From Micromonospora polyrhachis (GTDB taxonomy: Bacteria > Actinomycetota > Actinomycetes > Mycobacteriales > Micromonosporaceae): 64,000 bases of DNA. The stretch is taken from positions 4,662,501 through 4,726,500 of the forward strand of contig NZ_JACHJW010000001.1 in the NCBI RefSeq assembly GCF_014203835.1, written 5' to 3'. Under the pieces are notes generated by a model. That model worked only from the letters and a program-made list of their open reading frames with translations. It did not search any database and had not been told where the DNA came from. Below, one piece after another: positions 26,890 to 34,841 of this stretch (positions are counted from its first letter, which is position 1; each line of letters starts with the position of its first letter). The translations under genes and the position numbers were made by a program.

Positions 26890-27087
26890 ATGTCGCAGTT
26901 GGGTTCCACCGTGGGCGTCTGGCGTAAGAGCAGTCGGTGTGAATCTCAGCAGTGTGTCGAGGTCGCACGAACCGTCTCGGGGGTGGCCGTACGAGATTCC
27001 GCCGCTCCCGTCGACCACCTTGAGATCGCCGCACCGGCCTGGCGAAACTTCCTGTCCGCGATTCGCGTCGGAGACCTGCGGAACTGA
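26890..27087 (+). CDS. DUF397 protein (BldB-like)
   Basis: This 65-residue protein has the DUF397 signature WRKSSRCESQQCVEVA, then VAVRDS and a final APAWRNFLSAIR. DUF397 proteins (BldB, WhiJ partners) are small regulators that interact with XRE-DUF5753 proteins. GGGGAGGG lies 4 bases before the ATG. The two cysteines in SRCESQQC recur in the second copy at 27283. It diverges from the DUF5753 regulator. Confidence 0.9.
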   Translation: MSQLGSTVGVWRKSSRCESQQCVEVARTVSGVAVRDSAAPVDHLEIAAPAWRNFLSAIRVGDLRN

Positions 27088-27282
27088 ATCGTCGACCCGC
27101 GTCGATCGACGTCGGCGTACCCCGATTCGTCGCCTTCCGTATTCACGTCGATCACCGTGAGTTCATTCAAGTTTATCGTCTTCTATGGTTGGTTCGGTCG
27201 TGAGACATTGAAGCGGGCGATGAACGCCCGGTGCACACATTGCATCCGACATTGACCGAGTCGTCGGGAGTGGGCGGATCTT

Positions 27283-27474
27283 ATGGCGGATCAACCAGCG
27301 CGGTGGCGTCGGAGTAGCCGCTGCGAGTCGCACACCTGTGTCGAGGTGGCCTTCACGTCGGGCCGGGTACTGGCCCGTGACTCGAAGGTCGACGACGGCC
27401 CGGTGCTGGAGTTCGGCGCAGGCCCCTGGCAGGCGTTCTGCGCCGAACTCAAGGCCGGCCGGTTGCGCGGCTGA
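27283..27474 (+). CDS. Second DUF397 protein
   Basis: This 63-residue protein carries WRRSSRCESHTCVEVA, VLARDSK and PWQAFCAELKAGRLRG. It is a paralog of the neighbour at 26890 but lies 195 bases downstream with its own upstream region. It is therefore a tandem duplicate or a partner with separate control. GGGAG lies about 14 bases before the ATG, which is far. It converges on the DUF3817 gene. Confidence 0.88.
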   Translation: MADQPARWRRSSRCESHTCVEVAFTSGRVLARDSKVDDGPVLEFGAGPWQAFCAELKAGRLRG

Positions 27475-27484
27475 CCGGGCCGGG

Positions 27485-27820
27485 TCAGCCGCGCACCGGC
27501 TCCCGGTCCGGAGCGGGTGCCTGGGCCGAGGCCCGGACCCACCGGGCCACCACCCGTTCGGCGTAGAACGACACGAACGGGACTGTGCCCGCGAGCATCA
27601 CCAGGATCATCCGGCTCAGCGGCCAGTTCACGCGTCGACCCAGGTCGAAGACGGCCACCAGGTAGACCATGTAGAGGAAGCCATGGGCCGTACCAACCGT
27701 CTCGACGACGATCGGCTCCGCCCAGATGTACTTCAGCGGCATCCCGATCACGACCAGCGCGATCAGCACGACGCCCACCACGTAGGCGATGACGCGGTAG
27801 CGGGTCAGGGCAGCGCCCAC
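27485..27820 (-). CDS. DUF3817 membrane protein
   Basis: This protein of about 111 residues has three hydrophobic helices and the family motif GTAHGFLYMVYLVAVFDL. Function is unknown; it is common in actinobacteria. The GTG at 27820 with AAAGGACGG upstream is chosen. The frame is open to 27865, but that start would overlap the upstream gene. It lies 28 bases after the next membrane gene, so the two probably form an operon. Confidence 0.85.
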   Translation of the reverse strand: MGAALTRYRVIAYVVGVVLIALVVIGMPLKYIWAEPIVVETVGTAHGFLYMVYLVAVFDLGRRVNWPLSRMILVMLAGTVPFVSFYAERVVARWVRASAQAPAPDREPVRG

Positions 27821-27848
27821 CTCGTTCCGTCCTTTCCTCCTCCGGCGG

Positions 27849-28256
27849 TCAGCCGGGGTAGTCACTGGGGCGAGCGCCCGGATTGGCGTTCAGCCACGAC
27901 AGATAGTGGTTGTAGGCGGCCAGGTCGGGATCGTCGTTGTCCGAGGCAGGCACCGTGGCCCGGGCGGACCGGACGGGACGACGTATCCCCGGAGGCAGAT
28001 CGGCCTCGACGGGGGCCGAGGAATCCGCCGCCGCGCCCGCCGTCTCCCCGCCGCGTAGCGCGTGTCGGACCTCACGCGCCCATATGAAGATCACGAAGGC
28101 GGCGAAGACCGGCCACTCGAACGCGTACGCCCAGCTCACCGCGTTACCGGACGCCGCGCGGCTGACCTGCCACCAGCCCAGCCCGAGGCAGGCGGCAACC
28201 AGGACGACGGCGATCACATGGCGGGTGATCCATGCCGGGGTCCAGAGCCGTTTCAT
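27849..28256 (-). CDS. Small two-helix membrane protein
   Basis: This protein of about 135 residues starts MKRLWTPAWITRHVIAVVLV. It has two hydrophobic helices (about 10-30 and 45-62) with LGLGWWQVSRAASGNAVSW between them, then an acidic disordered tail ending in DPDLAAYNHYLSWLN. The LGWWQ-R pattern recalls the first helix of SURF1-like proteins, but the rest of SURF1 is missing. Similar actinobacterial proteins are of unknown role. It is co-directional with DUF3817. Confidence 0.75.
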   Translation of the reverse strand: MKRLWTPAWITRHVIAVVLVAACLGLGWWQVSRAASGNAVSWAYAFEWPVFAAFVIFIWAREVRHALRGGETAGAAADSSAPVEADLPPGIRRPVRSARATVPASDNDDPDLAAYNHYLSWLNANPGARPSDYPG

Positions 28257-28411
28257 GGACCGAGCGTACCGGGGACGCCGCTGGTTCTCCGACGGGCCGT
28301 CGTAGTCACCGCCCCGGTGTCGCTGGTTTGGTGCCGCCGGGTCCGGGCAATCGTCTAGTTGTCGACCGGTACGTCCTGGCGGCGACGAACCACGCGAACC
28401 CGGAGGTAAGG

Positions 28412-28786
28412 ATGACCGGATCTCTCTACCGTGACCAGTTCCCGCCAACCGGTCCCAGGGTGTCCACCGACGCCAGCCCGGAGCAGCGCCTCGGTGAGTG
28501 GGACGGTGATCATCTCCGCGAAGCCGAGGTGCCGCGACCGGACGGGGAACCGCTCACCGGGCTCGACCCGATCGACGAACTCGGCATCGACCCGGCCGAA
28601 CTCGACGACGAGGACCTGATCCGGGAGATGCACAGCCTGCACCGCACCCGGCTGGACGTCCTTCGGCACGCCTCCGATTCGGCGTTGGCCAACCATCTGC
28701 GCCGTACAGCCGAGCTGGAGACCGAATACCTCGCTCGCCACCCCGGACGCGAGATCGACCCCAACCGACTACGCCCAGGTGTCTGA
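28412..28786 (+). CDS. DUF6158-like protein
   Basis: This acidic, soluble protein of about 124 residues has the conserved core GIDPAELDDEDLIREMHSLH followed by a helical stretch RTRLDVLRHASDSAL and YLARHPGREI. The layout fits the small actinobacterial DUF6158 family; function unknown. CGGAGG lies 6 bases before the ATG. It ends where the SRPBCC gene begins, so the two are likely co-translated. Confidence 0.8.
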   Translation: MTGSLYRDQFPPTGPRVSTDASPEQRLGEWDGDHLREAEVPRPDGEPLTGLDPIDELGIDPAELDDEDLIREMHSLHRTRLDVLRHASDSALANHLRRTAELETEYLARHPGREIDPNRLRPGV

Positions 28787-28787
28787 T

Positions 28788-29147
28788 ATGTCCGACTATG
28801 CCTCGGCATCTGATCTGCCCGGCCACGCCGAGCGCGGCATGTCCGCGCCGCCAGAGGTCGTCTTCAACACCGCGACCGACCCGGCCCGGGCGGGGTGGCT
28901 GCCCGAGCCGCTCCGCCAAGGGCAGCGTCCCCAACTGACCACGGAGACGCTCTGCGCCCGCTGGGACAGCGAATCCGGGGAGGTGACCTGGATGGCTCAG
29001 CTCCAGGTCCGTCCGATCGACGCGGGGGGTGCACAGGTTCGGCTCGACCTGGCGGTTGACCCGCCCGAGCCGCGCCTCGACGAACTTGCCAGCGAATCGC
29101 TCGACGGCTTGGCCCGCCAAGTAGCGGACAACCTGACCGCAGGCTGA
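28788..29147 (+). CDS. Short SRPBCC/START-like protein
   Basis: This protein of about 119 residues begins like polyketide cyclase/START-fold proteins (ERGMSAPPEVVFNTATDPAR). A beta-rich middle (GEVTWMAQLQVRPI) and a C-terminal helix (LDELASESLDGLARQVADNL) follow. It is shorter than the usual ~145 residues. The ATG at 28788 has CAGG 8 bases upstream; a GTG at 28779 overlaps the previous stop and is possible. Its ligand is unknown. Confidence 0.75.
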   Translation: MSDYASASDLPGHAERGMSAPPEVVFNTATDPARAGWLPEPLRQGQRPQLTTETLCARWDSESGEVTWMAQLQVRPIDAGGAQVRLDLAVDPPEPRLDELASESLDGLARQVADNLTAG

Positions 29148-29163
29148 AACCGAAGGGGTCCAG

Positions 29164-29712
29164 ATGGGCGAACGGAGCTTTCGGGACAAGGTGTCCCGGC
29201 TACGCCAGGCGTACGCACCCCACGAACACCGACCCCTCGGCGGATACCTGGTAGCGATGGGTGGCTATGCCGGACTCCTTGGCACGCTGGCGACGGCGGT
29301 GAAACTGACCGGTCGGCCGCTTCCGTCCCGTCCCTCGACCGCCGACATCGTGCTGGTGTCGATCGCCACCCACAAACTCAGCCGGGTGCTCTCCAAGGAC
29401 GCGGTGACCAGCCCGATCCGGGCCCCGTTCACCCAGTACGACAAGCCAATCGGCAGCGGCGAGGTGATGGAGCAGGTACGCGACCAGGGCAGCGGCACCC
29501 GGCACGCGATCGGCGAACTGCTGAGCTGCCCGTTCTGCCTGGCCGTCTGGATTGCCACCGGGCTCACCGGCGGGCTGGTGCTCGCCCCTCGGTTGACCCG
29601 GCTGGCGGCCACCGCGCTGACCGCCGTGGCCGCCTCCGACTTCCTCCAGATGGCGTACGCCATGGCGCAGCAGGCGGCGCAGGGGCAGGCCAAGCCGGAC
29701 GCCTCCGACTAG
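29164..29712 (+). CDS. DUF1360 membrane protein
   Basis: This 182-residue protein has the DUF1360 hallmarks: YLVAMGGYAGLLGTL, then ATHKLSRVLSKDAVTSPIRA and ELLSCPFCLAVWIATGL. Three or four membrane helices are likely. The related Bacillus YodN-type proteins occur in sporulation settings; here the role is unknown. It follows the SRPBCC gene by 16 bases. Its stop codon is the first edge of an imperfect direct repeat. Confidence 0.85.
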   Translation: MGERSFRDKVSRLRQAYAPHEHRPLGGYLVAMGGYAGLLGTLATAVKLTGRPLPSRPSTADIVLVSIATHKLSRVLSKDAVTSPIRAPFTQYDKPIGSGEVMEQVRDQGSGTRHAIGELLSCPFCLAVWIATGLTGGLVLAPRLTRLAATALTAVAASDFLQMAYAMAQQAAQGQAKPDASD

Positions 29713-29776
29713 CGCTTCAGGGGCACCCGTACCGGCCCGTGCCGACTGGCGCTCCAGGGGCACCCACACCGGCCCG
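29712..29776. repeat. 28-bp direct repeat after the DUF1360 stop
   Basis: Two 28-base copies (29712-29739 and 29749-29776) match at 25 positions and share GGGGCACCC and ACCGGCCCG. The first starts on the last base of the DUF1360 stop codon. Confidence 0.75.
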
Positions 29777-30290
29777 CCACCGCCGGAATGGCGGCATGAT
29801 CCGAGCGGATGTCCGCCGACTCGGACAGCCAGAGCGGCACGCCACCCGATTGTCGGACCGATCGGTGGAGCATCCCGCAGCCCTGACCAAAACCGCTGCT
29901 CACCACCCGGGTACGACGAATCCAATCGGTGGTCGTGACGCCGAACAGTCCACCGTGTACCGTCTGCGTTCGAGCCGGCCCGCGCTCTGTGGTGGGGCTA
30001 ATTATCTGCGTACACTGCCCGTCGGTCACATCATGCCCGACGTTCACCCGGCATGAACGGCCGACGGCCCGTATCCGGGCGCGCGTGCCGGTAGGTCGGA
30101 CCGACAGACGGAGTTGCCACCCATCCAGCGGCCGTACTATCGGCCCGGATCGGACGGTGAGTGTCCGAAGTAGAGGTTCCGGGCCTCATTGGTTCGGAAG
30201 GTATCTGTGGCACCCGGTCAGCGATGTTCCGGCGCCGAGCGCCGGGTTCGACCCGGTAGGCCCGTTGGAACGTGTGGAAGGCAGCGAACG
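29777..30290 (+). other. Upstream region of the LamG operon
   Basis: About 510 bases without a credible gene. It contains a small hairpin CCGGG-TTCGA-CCCGG near 30242-30256, just before the LamG gene. The promoter of the six-gene operon downstream should be here, but I could not single it out. GC is lower than in the flanking genes. Confidence 0.4.
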
Positions 30291-31865
30291 ATGATCTGCT
30301 CGGCATGCGGCACCGACCAAGACGAGGTCGACAGCGGTTACTGCATAAACCCGTCCTGCGGTGCTCGACTGGACCAGGCTGAGGTGCCCGGATCGATCGA
30401 CGAGCCCGAACAGTCCGGGAAGTCTGGAAAGCCCGAGCCTGCCAGACTGGACGACCAGGGAGGGCTCGAAAGCGTTGGACTGGCCGACCAGCGGGCGTCC
30501 GAGCCGGCCGAGCGGTCTGGACAAGACGCACACCCCTGGGATGCCGACCCCACACAACCGCAGGAGCAGCAACGACCGACGGCGCTGGTCGAAGAGCCCG
30601 AGGAACGGGCACCGCTCAACCGTGCCGAGGACTCAGGGTGGGGCACGGAAGAGGACTCGGGTTGGGGCGCGGAATCAGCGTGGGGTGAGGAATCCGAGCA
30701 GCTTGACCACCTCGATCGGCTTGACCGCCTCGAACCGCTTGATCGACTCGACCGACAGCCGGCCGGCGAGCCCGGCCAGGCGGACCAGCCCGAAGATGGA
30801 GTGCCGGTTCTACCCGGCGGGCCAGCCGGGCGCGACACGACGGCCCCCCTGCCCGACCAAGACGACACTGCGGACGTGGTGGCGGCGTACGGCAGCAGCG
30901 CACCGCTGCCGTACGCCCCGCGCGCATCAGGGGCGCACCGGGCCGAAGCGGAACCTCCGTCACCGCGCCGGCGGACCGCAGTGATCGCTGTCTGCGGGAC
31001 GCTGGTGCTGTCACTCGCGGCCGTCATCGCCATCTCGCAGGTGGTGAGCAAGCCAGACGCCGATCAGTTAGCCGGTTCAGACCAGATCATCCAGCCGGTC
31101 TCCGGATCGGACGGCACTACCGCCTCCGCCGACAGCGACCCGTCACCTTCCGGGAGTGCGTCGGCGACGCCCACCTCGCCGAGTACCGGCGAGTCGACGT
31201 CGGGAAGGCCATCCGCTGCCGGCAGCACATCGTCCCGCCCCAATAACGCGGTGCGGTTCGTCGTCAACGGCAACACGAAGCGAGAGGCGAACTGCCCGCA
31301 GGGAGTCACCTGGTCGACAGATCGCACGCATGGCCCGGCCGCATCGTTCGACCACAAAGGACGAAACTGCCTTACCTCCGGCCCGATGGTCGACACCACG
31401 GCAGACTTCACCGTATCGGCCTGGGTGAAGCTCAGTGCGCGCCCGAGCGACCTGTCGATGACGGCGGTCTCCCAGGACGGCAACAAGCAGAGCGGTTTCT
31501 ACCTCCAATACAGCGGTGTGCACCGTAGCTGGGCCTTCAACCGGATGAGCGCCGACGTGATGAACCCCGACGGGAACACTACGGCGACCTCCTCTGCGCC
31601 GGTGACGCTTGAGTGGACCCACCTGACCGGCACCTTCCATGCGGGCACCGGGACGATCCAGGTGTACGTCAACGGCGCTCCCGGCACGGCCACCACCCAA
31701 CACGCGAGGTGGCGAGCCACGGGGCCGCTGGTGATCGGGCGGGCGATGTGGAACGGCGAGCGGGGCAACTTCGTCCACGGTCAGGTCGCCGACGTGCGCG
31801 TCTGGAGCCGCACCCTGACCGCACAGGAAGTGTCCGGCCTGCCATGGACCCCTCCGGCGGGCTGA
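30291..31865 (+). CDS. Membrane protein with zinc ribbon inside and LamG domain outside
   Basis: This protein of about 524 residues has four parts. Residues 1-24 form a zinc-ribbon-like motif (ICSACGTDQ and CINPSCGA). A long acidic, disordered stretch follows to about residue 225, with repeats such as WGTEEDSGWGAES and HLDRLDRLEPLDRL. One membrane helix lies at about 230-252 (VIAVCGTLVLSLAAVIAISQ). A Ser/Thr-rich linker and a C-terminal concanavalin/LamG domain (DFTVSAWVKL, GTIQVYVNG, ADVRVWSRTLTAQEV) are predicted outside. ATG 30291 has GGAAGG upstream. Codon 260 is a rare TTA. It heads the coupled operon. Confidence 0.82.
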   Translation: MICSACGTDQDEVDSGYCINPSCGARLDQAEVPGSIDEPEQSGKSGKPEPARLDDQGGLESVGLADQRASEPAERSGQDAHPWDADPTQPQEQQRPTALVEEPEERAPLNRAEDSGWGTEEDSGWGAESAWGEESEQLDHLDRLDRLEPLDRLDRQPAGEPGQADQPEDGVPVLPGGPAGRDTTAPLPDQDDTADVVAAYGSSAPLPYAPRASGAHRAEAEPPSPRRRTAVIAVCGTLVLSLAAVIAISQVVSKPDADQLAGSDQIIQPVSGSDGTTASADSDPSPSGSASATPTSPSTGESTSGRPSAAGSTSSRPNNAVRFVVNGNTKREANCPQGVTWSTDRTHGPAASFDHKGRNCLTSGPMVDTTADFTVSAWVKLSARPSDLSMTAVSQDGNKQSGFYLQYSGVHRSWAFNRMSADVMNPDGNTTATSSAPVTLEWTHLTGTFHAGTGTIQVYVNGAPGTATTQHARWRATGPLVIGRAMWNGERGNFVHGQVADVRVWSRTLTAQEVSGLPWTPPAG

Positions 31866-31872
31866 GGTGACG

Positions 31873-32421
31873 ATGCAACCGTGGCCACGGCTGCTCCTGC
31901 CGGTCGGGCTCTACCAGGGCGCGTTTCCAGACATCGAGGACGACGGTGCGGGCGAACGGCACGAGGTACGCGTCGCCGACCACATGCTGGAGCTGAACGG
32001 AACGCAGTTCGCCTGCTGGCGGGCCCCGGACGGGACGGCGGGCACCGCTGAACTGCCGGAACTGCGCGAACGCGGCCTGGTGATCGACGTCGCGCCGGAG
32101 GAGGACGCGGCCGTCGTCTTCGCCCACGGCTGGCGGATCACGCCCCTGCTGTTGGGTCTCGGCCACAGCCGGCTCGTCCCGGACCACTTCGGCATCGGGC
32201 TACCCGGGCTCGAGCGTGTCACGGTGACCCCCCTGACGTACGAGGTGTGGGTGCGCTCGGCGGTGTCCCCGTCGCTCTGGGCCGCCTGCGCCTCGCTGAC
32301 CGACTTCGGCGTGCTCGCCATGATCGATGTAACCGATCCGGCGGCCGTGCTGCGGACGGTGCTGCTGGAGTTGCCCGGGCTGCTGGCCGCCAGCGCCGCC
32401 GCGCTGGAGCCGGCGTGGTGA
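31873..32421 (+). CDS. Unknown LPVG-family protein, paralog 1
   Basis: This protein of about 182 residues belongs to no family I recognise. It has four features shared with the genes at 32418, 33664 and 34278. These are LLLPVGLYQG at the N-terminus, a helix-turn segment ending ELRERGLVIDV, GWRITPLLLGLG followed by FGIGLPG, and YEVWVRSAVSPSLWAAC near the end. The GLV...D turn looks like a winged helix, which is only an impression. It has no signal peptide. ATG 31873 has GAGG 5 bases upstream; a GTG at 31867 is also possible. It starts 7 bases after the LamG stop. Confidence 0.72.
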   Translation: MQPWPRLLLPVGLYQGAFPDIEDDGAGERHEVRVADHMLELNGTQFACWRAPDGTAGTAELPELRERGLVIDVAPEEDAAVVFAHGWRITPLLLGLGHSRLVPDHFGIGLPGLERVTVTPLTYEVWVRSAVSPSLWAACASLTDFGVLAMIDVTDPAAVLRTVLLELPGLLAASAAALEPAW

Positions 32422-33053
32422 CGCCCGCCGCCGACGGCTCGCTGCTGCTGCCGGTCGGGCACTACGTCGCCGGTCAGGGCCAGGAGCACTGGGTGCGGAT
32501 CGGTGCCCGGACCACCCGGATCCGCGACGACGAGACGGCCAACGTCTGGTGGCTGGCTCACGGACTCACCGACCAGGCGACACCGTGGACGGCCCAGGCG
32601 GTGCGGGAGCACGCGGGCCTACCCGCCGACCGGTTCGCCGAGGCGATGGCCGAGCTGCGGGCCGCCGGTCTGCTGTGCGAGGTCGACCCGGCTGACGACG
32701 TGGCCGCCGAACGATTCGCCCGCCGGCACCGGCTGCATCCGTTGCAGCCCGGACTGGGTGCCCATCCGCAGCTGCCCGGCTGGTACGCGATCGGGCTGCC
32801 GGACCTGCCGGCGGCGGTGGTGGTGCCCCCGTTCGCCTTCGAGGTGTGGCAGTGGGCCCCGGCGTTGGACAGCCTGTGGCACGCCTGCGAGGCGGTTGCC
32901 GTCCTGGAGGACGAGGCCGCCGACCCGGACGACCCGGCTGCGGCCGACGACGCCGAGCCACTGTCCGTGCTGACCGACCTGCTGTACTGTCTACACCCGC
33001 TGCTGGCCGGGCATGCGGCCTACCTGGACGAGCGGATAGGAGATCCGGTGTGA
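32418..33053 (+). CDS. Unknown LPVG-family protein, paralog 2
   Basis: This protein of about 211 residues starts with a GTG that overlaps the previous stop (GTGA). Shared features: SLLLPVGHYVAG, LRAAGLLCEVD, HRLHPLQPGLG, YAIGLPDL, FEVWQWAPALDSLWHAC. It carries an extra acidic insert (DEAADPDDPAAADDAEP) before the C-terminal helix PLLAGHAAYLDERI, which recurs in paralogs 3 and 4. Its place in a strictly coupled series suggests fixed stoichiometry with its neighbours. Function unknown. Confidence 0.72.
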   Translation: MTPAADGSLLLPVGHYVAGQGQEHWVRIGARTTRIRDDETANVWWLAHGLTDQATPWTAQAVREHAGLPADRFAEAMAELRAAGLLCEVDPADDVAAERFARRHRLHPLQPGLGAHPQLPGWYAIGLPDLPAAVVVPPFAFEVWQWAPALDSLWHACEAVAVLEDEAADPDDPAAADDAEPLSVLTDLLYCLHPLLAGHAAYLDERIGDPV

Positions 33054-33667
33054 GCGGCCTGCCTGGAACCAGCCCGCCCTGGCCGACAGCCCGCTCGGCG
33101 TGGGAGTGCCAGGCGTTCCTGACGCTGACCCCCTGTCCGGGCTGCGCCGGGCCCGGGCTGCGGCCGAGGGAGATCGCCACGTTGACCGGGGACGCCGGCA
33201 AACGGTGGGAGTACCACGCCATCTGTGCCCGATGCGGACGCTCCGAGACGTTCACCTTCGCGCTCGCCGCAGAGCCCGCGCCGGCCTATCCGGAGTTCGG
33301 CGGCGCGACCCCGTCCCAACTGCTCGACGCCGGGCAGTTCCTCGTCCTGGCCGAGGTGGTGGCCGACACGGTGGCCGCCGACCCGTACGAGATCGACCTG
33401 CCGGGTCCGGACGCGGTGGGCACCATCGCGCAGGAGCTGGCCCGGGCGCGTGACGACATCGGGGTCGCCGTCGCGGCGGCGGCCGAGTGCCTGAAGTTCG
33501 TGCCGGCCGGCGCTACCGCAGTGCCCCGCTCGGCGCTGTGGAGCCCGGCGGGACTGGCCCGCTTCGACGCTGATCCGGAGGCGTTCGAGCGCCGGCACCT
33601 GCTCTCCACGCTGGGCGCGTTCCGCGAGGTGCAGTGGGAGTATTCGCGGGTGGGAGGCGAGGCGTGA
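33050..33667 (+). CDS. Double-CxxC zinc-ribbon protein inside the paralog array
   Basis: This protein of about 205 residues starts with a GTG overlapping the previous stop by 4 bases. Residues 20-70 hold two CxxC pairs (TPCPGCAGPG and AICARCGRSE) about 30 residues apart, so a zinc ribbon is likely. A helical domain follows (LDAGQFLVLAEVVADTVAAD, ELARARDDIGVAVAAAAECL, ERRHLLSTLGAFREVQWEYS). It is not a member of the LPVG family that surrounds it. Zinc ribbons bind nucleic acid or protein; I cannot say which applies here. Confidence 0.75.
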   Translation: MSGLPGTSPPWPTARSAWECQAFLTLTPCPGCAGPGLRPREIATLTGDAGKRWEYHAICARCGRSETFTFALAAEPAPAYPEFGGATPSQLLDAGQFLVLAEVVADTVAADPYEIDLPGPDAVGTIAQELARARDDIGVAVAAAAECLKFVPAGATAVPRSALWSPAGLARFDADPEAFERRHLLSTLGAFREVQWEYSRVGGEA

Positions 33668-34281
33668 CGCAGACGGACGCGTTGGTCTTACCAGTCGGAC
33701 AGTTCGGCAGCGCCACCGGCCCACTGAACGACCCGGCCACCCGATTCGAGGTCCGGGCCGGCGACCGTACGGTGACCCTGCACCCCGACCGGTTCGCGAT
33801 CTGGTTGTCCGCGCACGCGATGCCCGGCGCGCCCCGTTGGACCGAGCGGGCGCTCACCGAGTCGCTTGTCGCCGGGGGCATGCCCGCCGCCCCGGGCGAC
33901 CTGGATGCGCTCTACGCCGACAGCCTGCTGGTACAGGTCGACCCGGATCGGGCGGTGTCGTTCGCCGCCGGGCACCGGCTGGTGCCGCTGCTGCTCGGGC
34001 TGGGGGAGAGCAGCGACCAGCCGGGCGGGTACGCGCTGGGCCTGCTGGACCAGCCCCTGGTCACGGTCGCGGGGCCGATGTTCCTGCTGTGGGCCTGGTC
34101 CCCGGTGGAGCGTGATCTCTGGTCGTCCTGCCAGCGGCTCGCCGACGACATCGGCACCGGCCCGGACACCGCCGACGCCCCGGCCCTGACCGACCCGGAG
34201 GCGGTGCTCGCCGGGGTACTGGAGGGGCTGCACGGGCTGCTCAGCTGCGGCGCCGCCTACCTGGACCGGGTGGCGTCGTGA
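33664..34281 (+). CDS. Unknown LPVG-family protein, paralog 3
   Basis: This protein of about 205 residues is coupled by GTGA to the zinc-ribbon gene. Shared features: ALVLPVGQFG, FAIWLSAHAMPG, SLLVQVDPD, GHRLVPLLLGLG, YALGLLDQP, FLLWAWSPVERDLWSSC, GLLSCGAAYLDRV. Codon 9, in the family-defining LPVG motif, is the rare Leu codon TTA, where paralogs 1, 2 and 4 use CTG. No signal peptide or membrane segment. Function unknown. Confidence 0.72.
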   Translation: MTQTDALVLPVGQFGSATGPLNDPATRFEVRAGDRTVTLHPDRFAIWLSAHAMPGAPRWTERALTESLVAGGMPAAPGDLDALYADSLLVQVDPDRAVSFAAGHRLVPLLLGLGESSDQPGGYALGLLDQPLVTVAGPMFLLWAWSPVERDLWSSCQRLADDIGTGPDTADAPALTDPEAVLAGVLEGLHGLLSCGAAYLDRVAS

Positions 34282-34841
34282 CGGCCGTCATCCTGCCGCT
34301 GGGGCACTACCTCGGCGAATATCCGGACGGCGGCGACGGGCTGGAGCCGGGACACCTGCTCCGGGTCGGTGAGCACACCCCGACCCTGGCCGGTCCGACG
34401 CAACTGTCCTGCTGGGCGTTGGCGCACGAACGGCCGGAGTCGACCTTCGACGTCACCGTGGCCGACGTCCTCGGCACCGAGGGCCGAGAGGTCGTCACCA
34501 CCCTGCTGCGTGCGGGGCTGTTGCTGCGGGTGACGGACGACGAGACGGAACGCCGGGCCTTCGCCCGCAGCCACCGGTTACGTCCCCTGCTGACCGCGCT
34601 TGGTCGGCTGGCCGGCGACCCCGAGCGCTACGCGATCGGCTTCGCCGGCCAGGTCACCGCGGTCATCGACCCGCAGACGCATGACCTGTGGTGGTGGTCC
34701 GGTCCGTCGGGGAACCTGTGGGAACTGTGCGTACGGGTCGGTGCCATGCATACCCGCCGGCCCGAGGCGCTCCTGGACCACTTCCTGGCGCACGCGCACG
34801 ACCTGCTGGCTGGCGGGGCCGCCTACCTGGACGTGGCGTAG
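34278..34841 (+). CDS. Unknown LPVG-family protein, paralog 4
   Basis: This 187-residue protein is the last gene of the series, again starting with a GTG that overlaps the previous stop. Shared features: VILPLGHYLGEYPDG, LSCWALAHE, LRAGLLLRVTDDE, SHRLRPLLTALG, YAIGFAGQ, DLWWWSGPSGNLWELC, LLAGGAAYLDVA. Codon 101 is TTA. About 230 bases without a gene separate it from the convergent end of the giant gene; they contain short inverted repeats but no clear terminator. Confidence 0.72.
   Translation: MTAVILPLGHYLGEYPDGGDGLEPGHLLRVGEHTPTLAGPTQLSCWALAHERPESTFDVTVADVLGTEGREVVTTLLRAGLLLRVTDDETERRAFARSHRLRPLLTALGRLAGDPERYAIGFAGQVTAVIDPQTHDLWWWSGPSGNLWELCVRVGAMHTRRPEALLDHFLAHAHDLLAGGAAYLDVA

Noticed and set aside
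30242-30256. GGGTTCGACCC resembling a tRNA T-arm
   Set aside because: The loop is too short for a T-loop, and no acceptor, D or anticodon arms can be formed around it. It is a simple hairpin.
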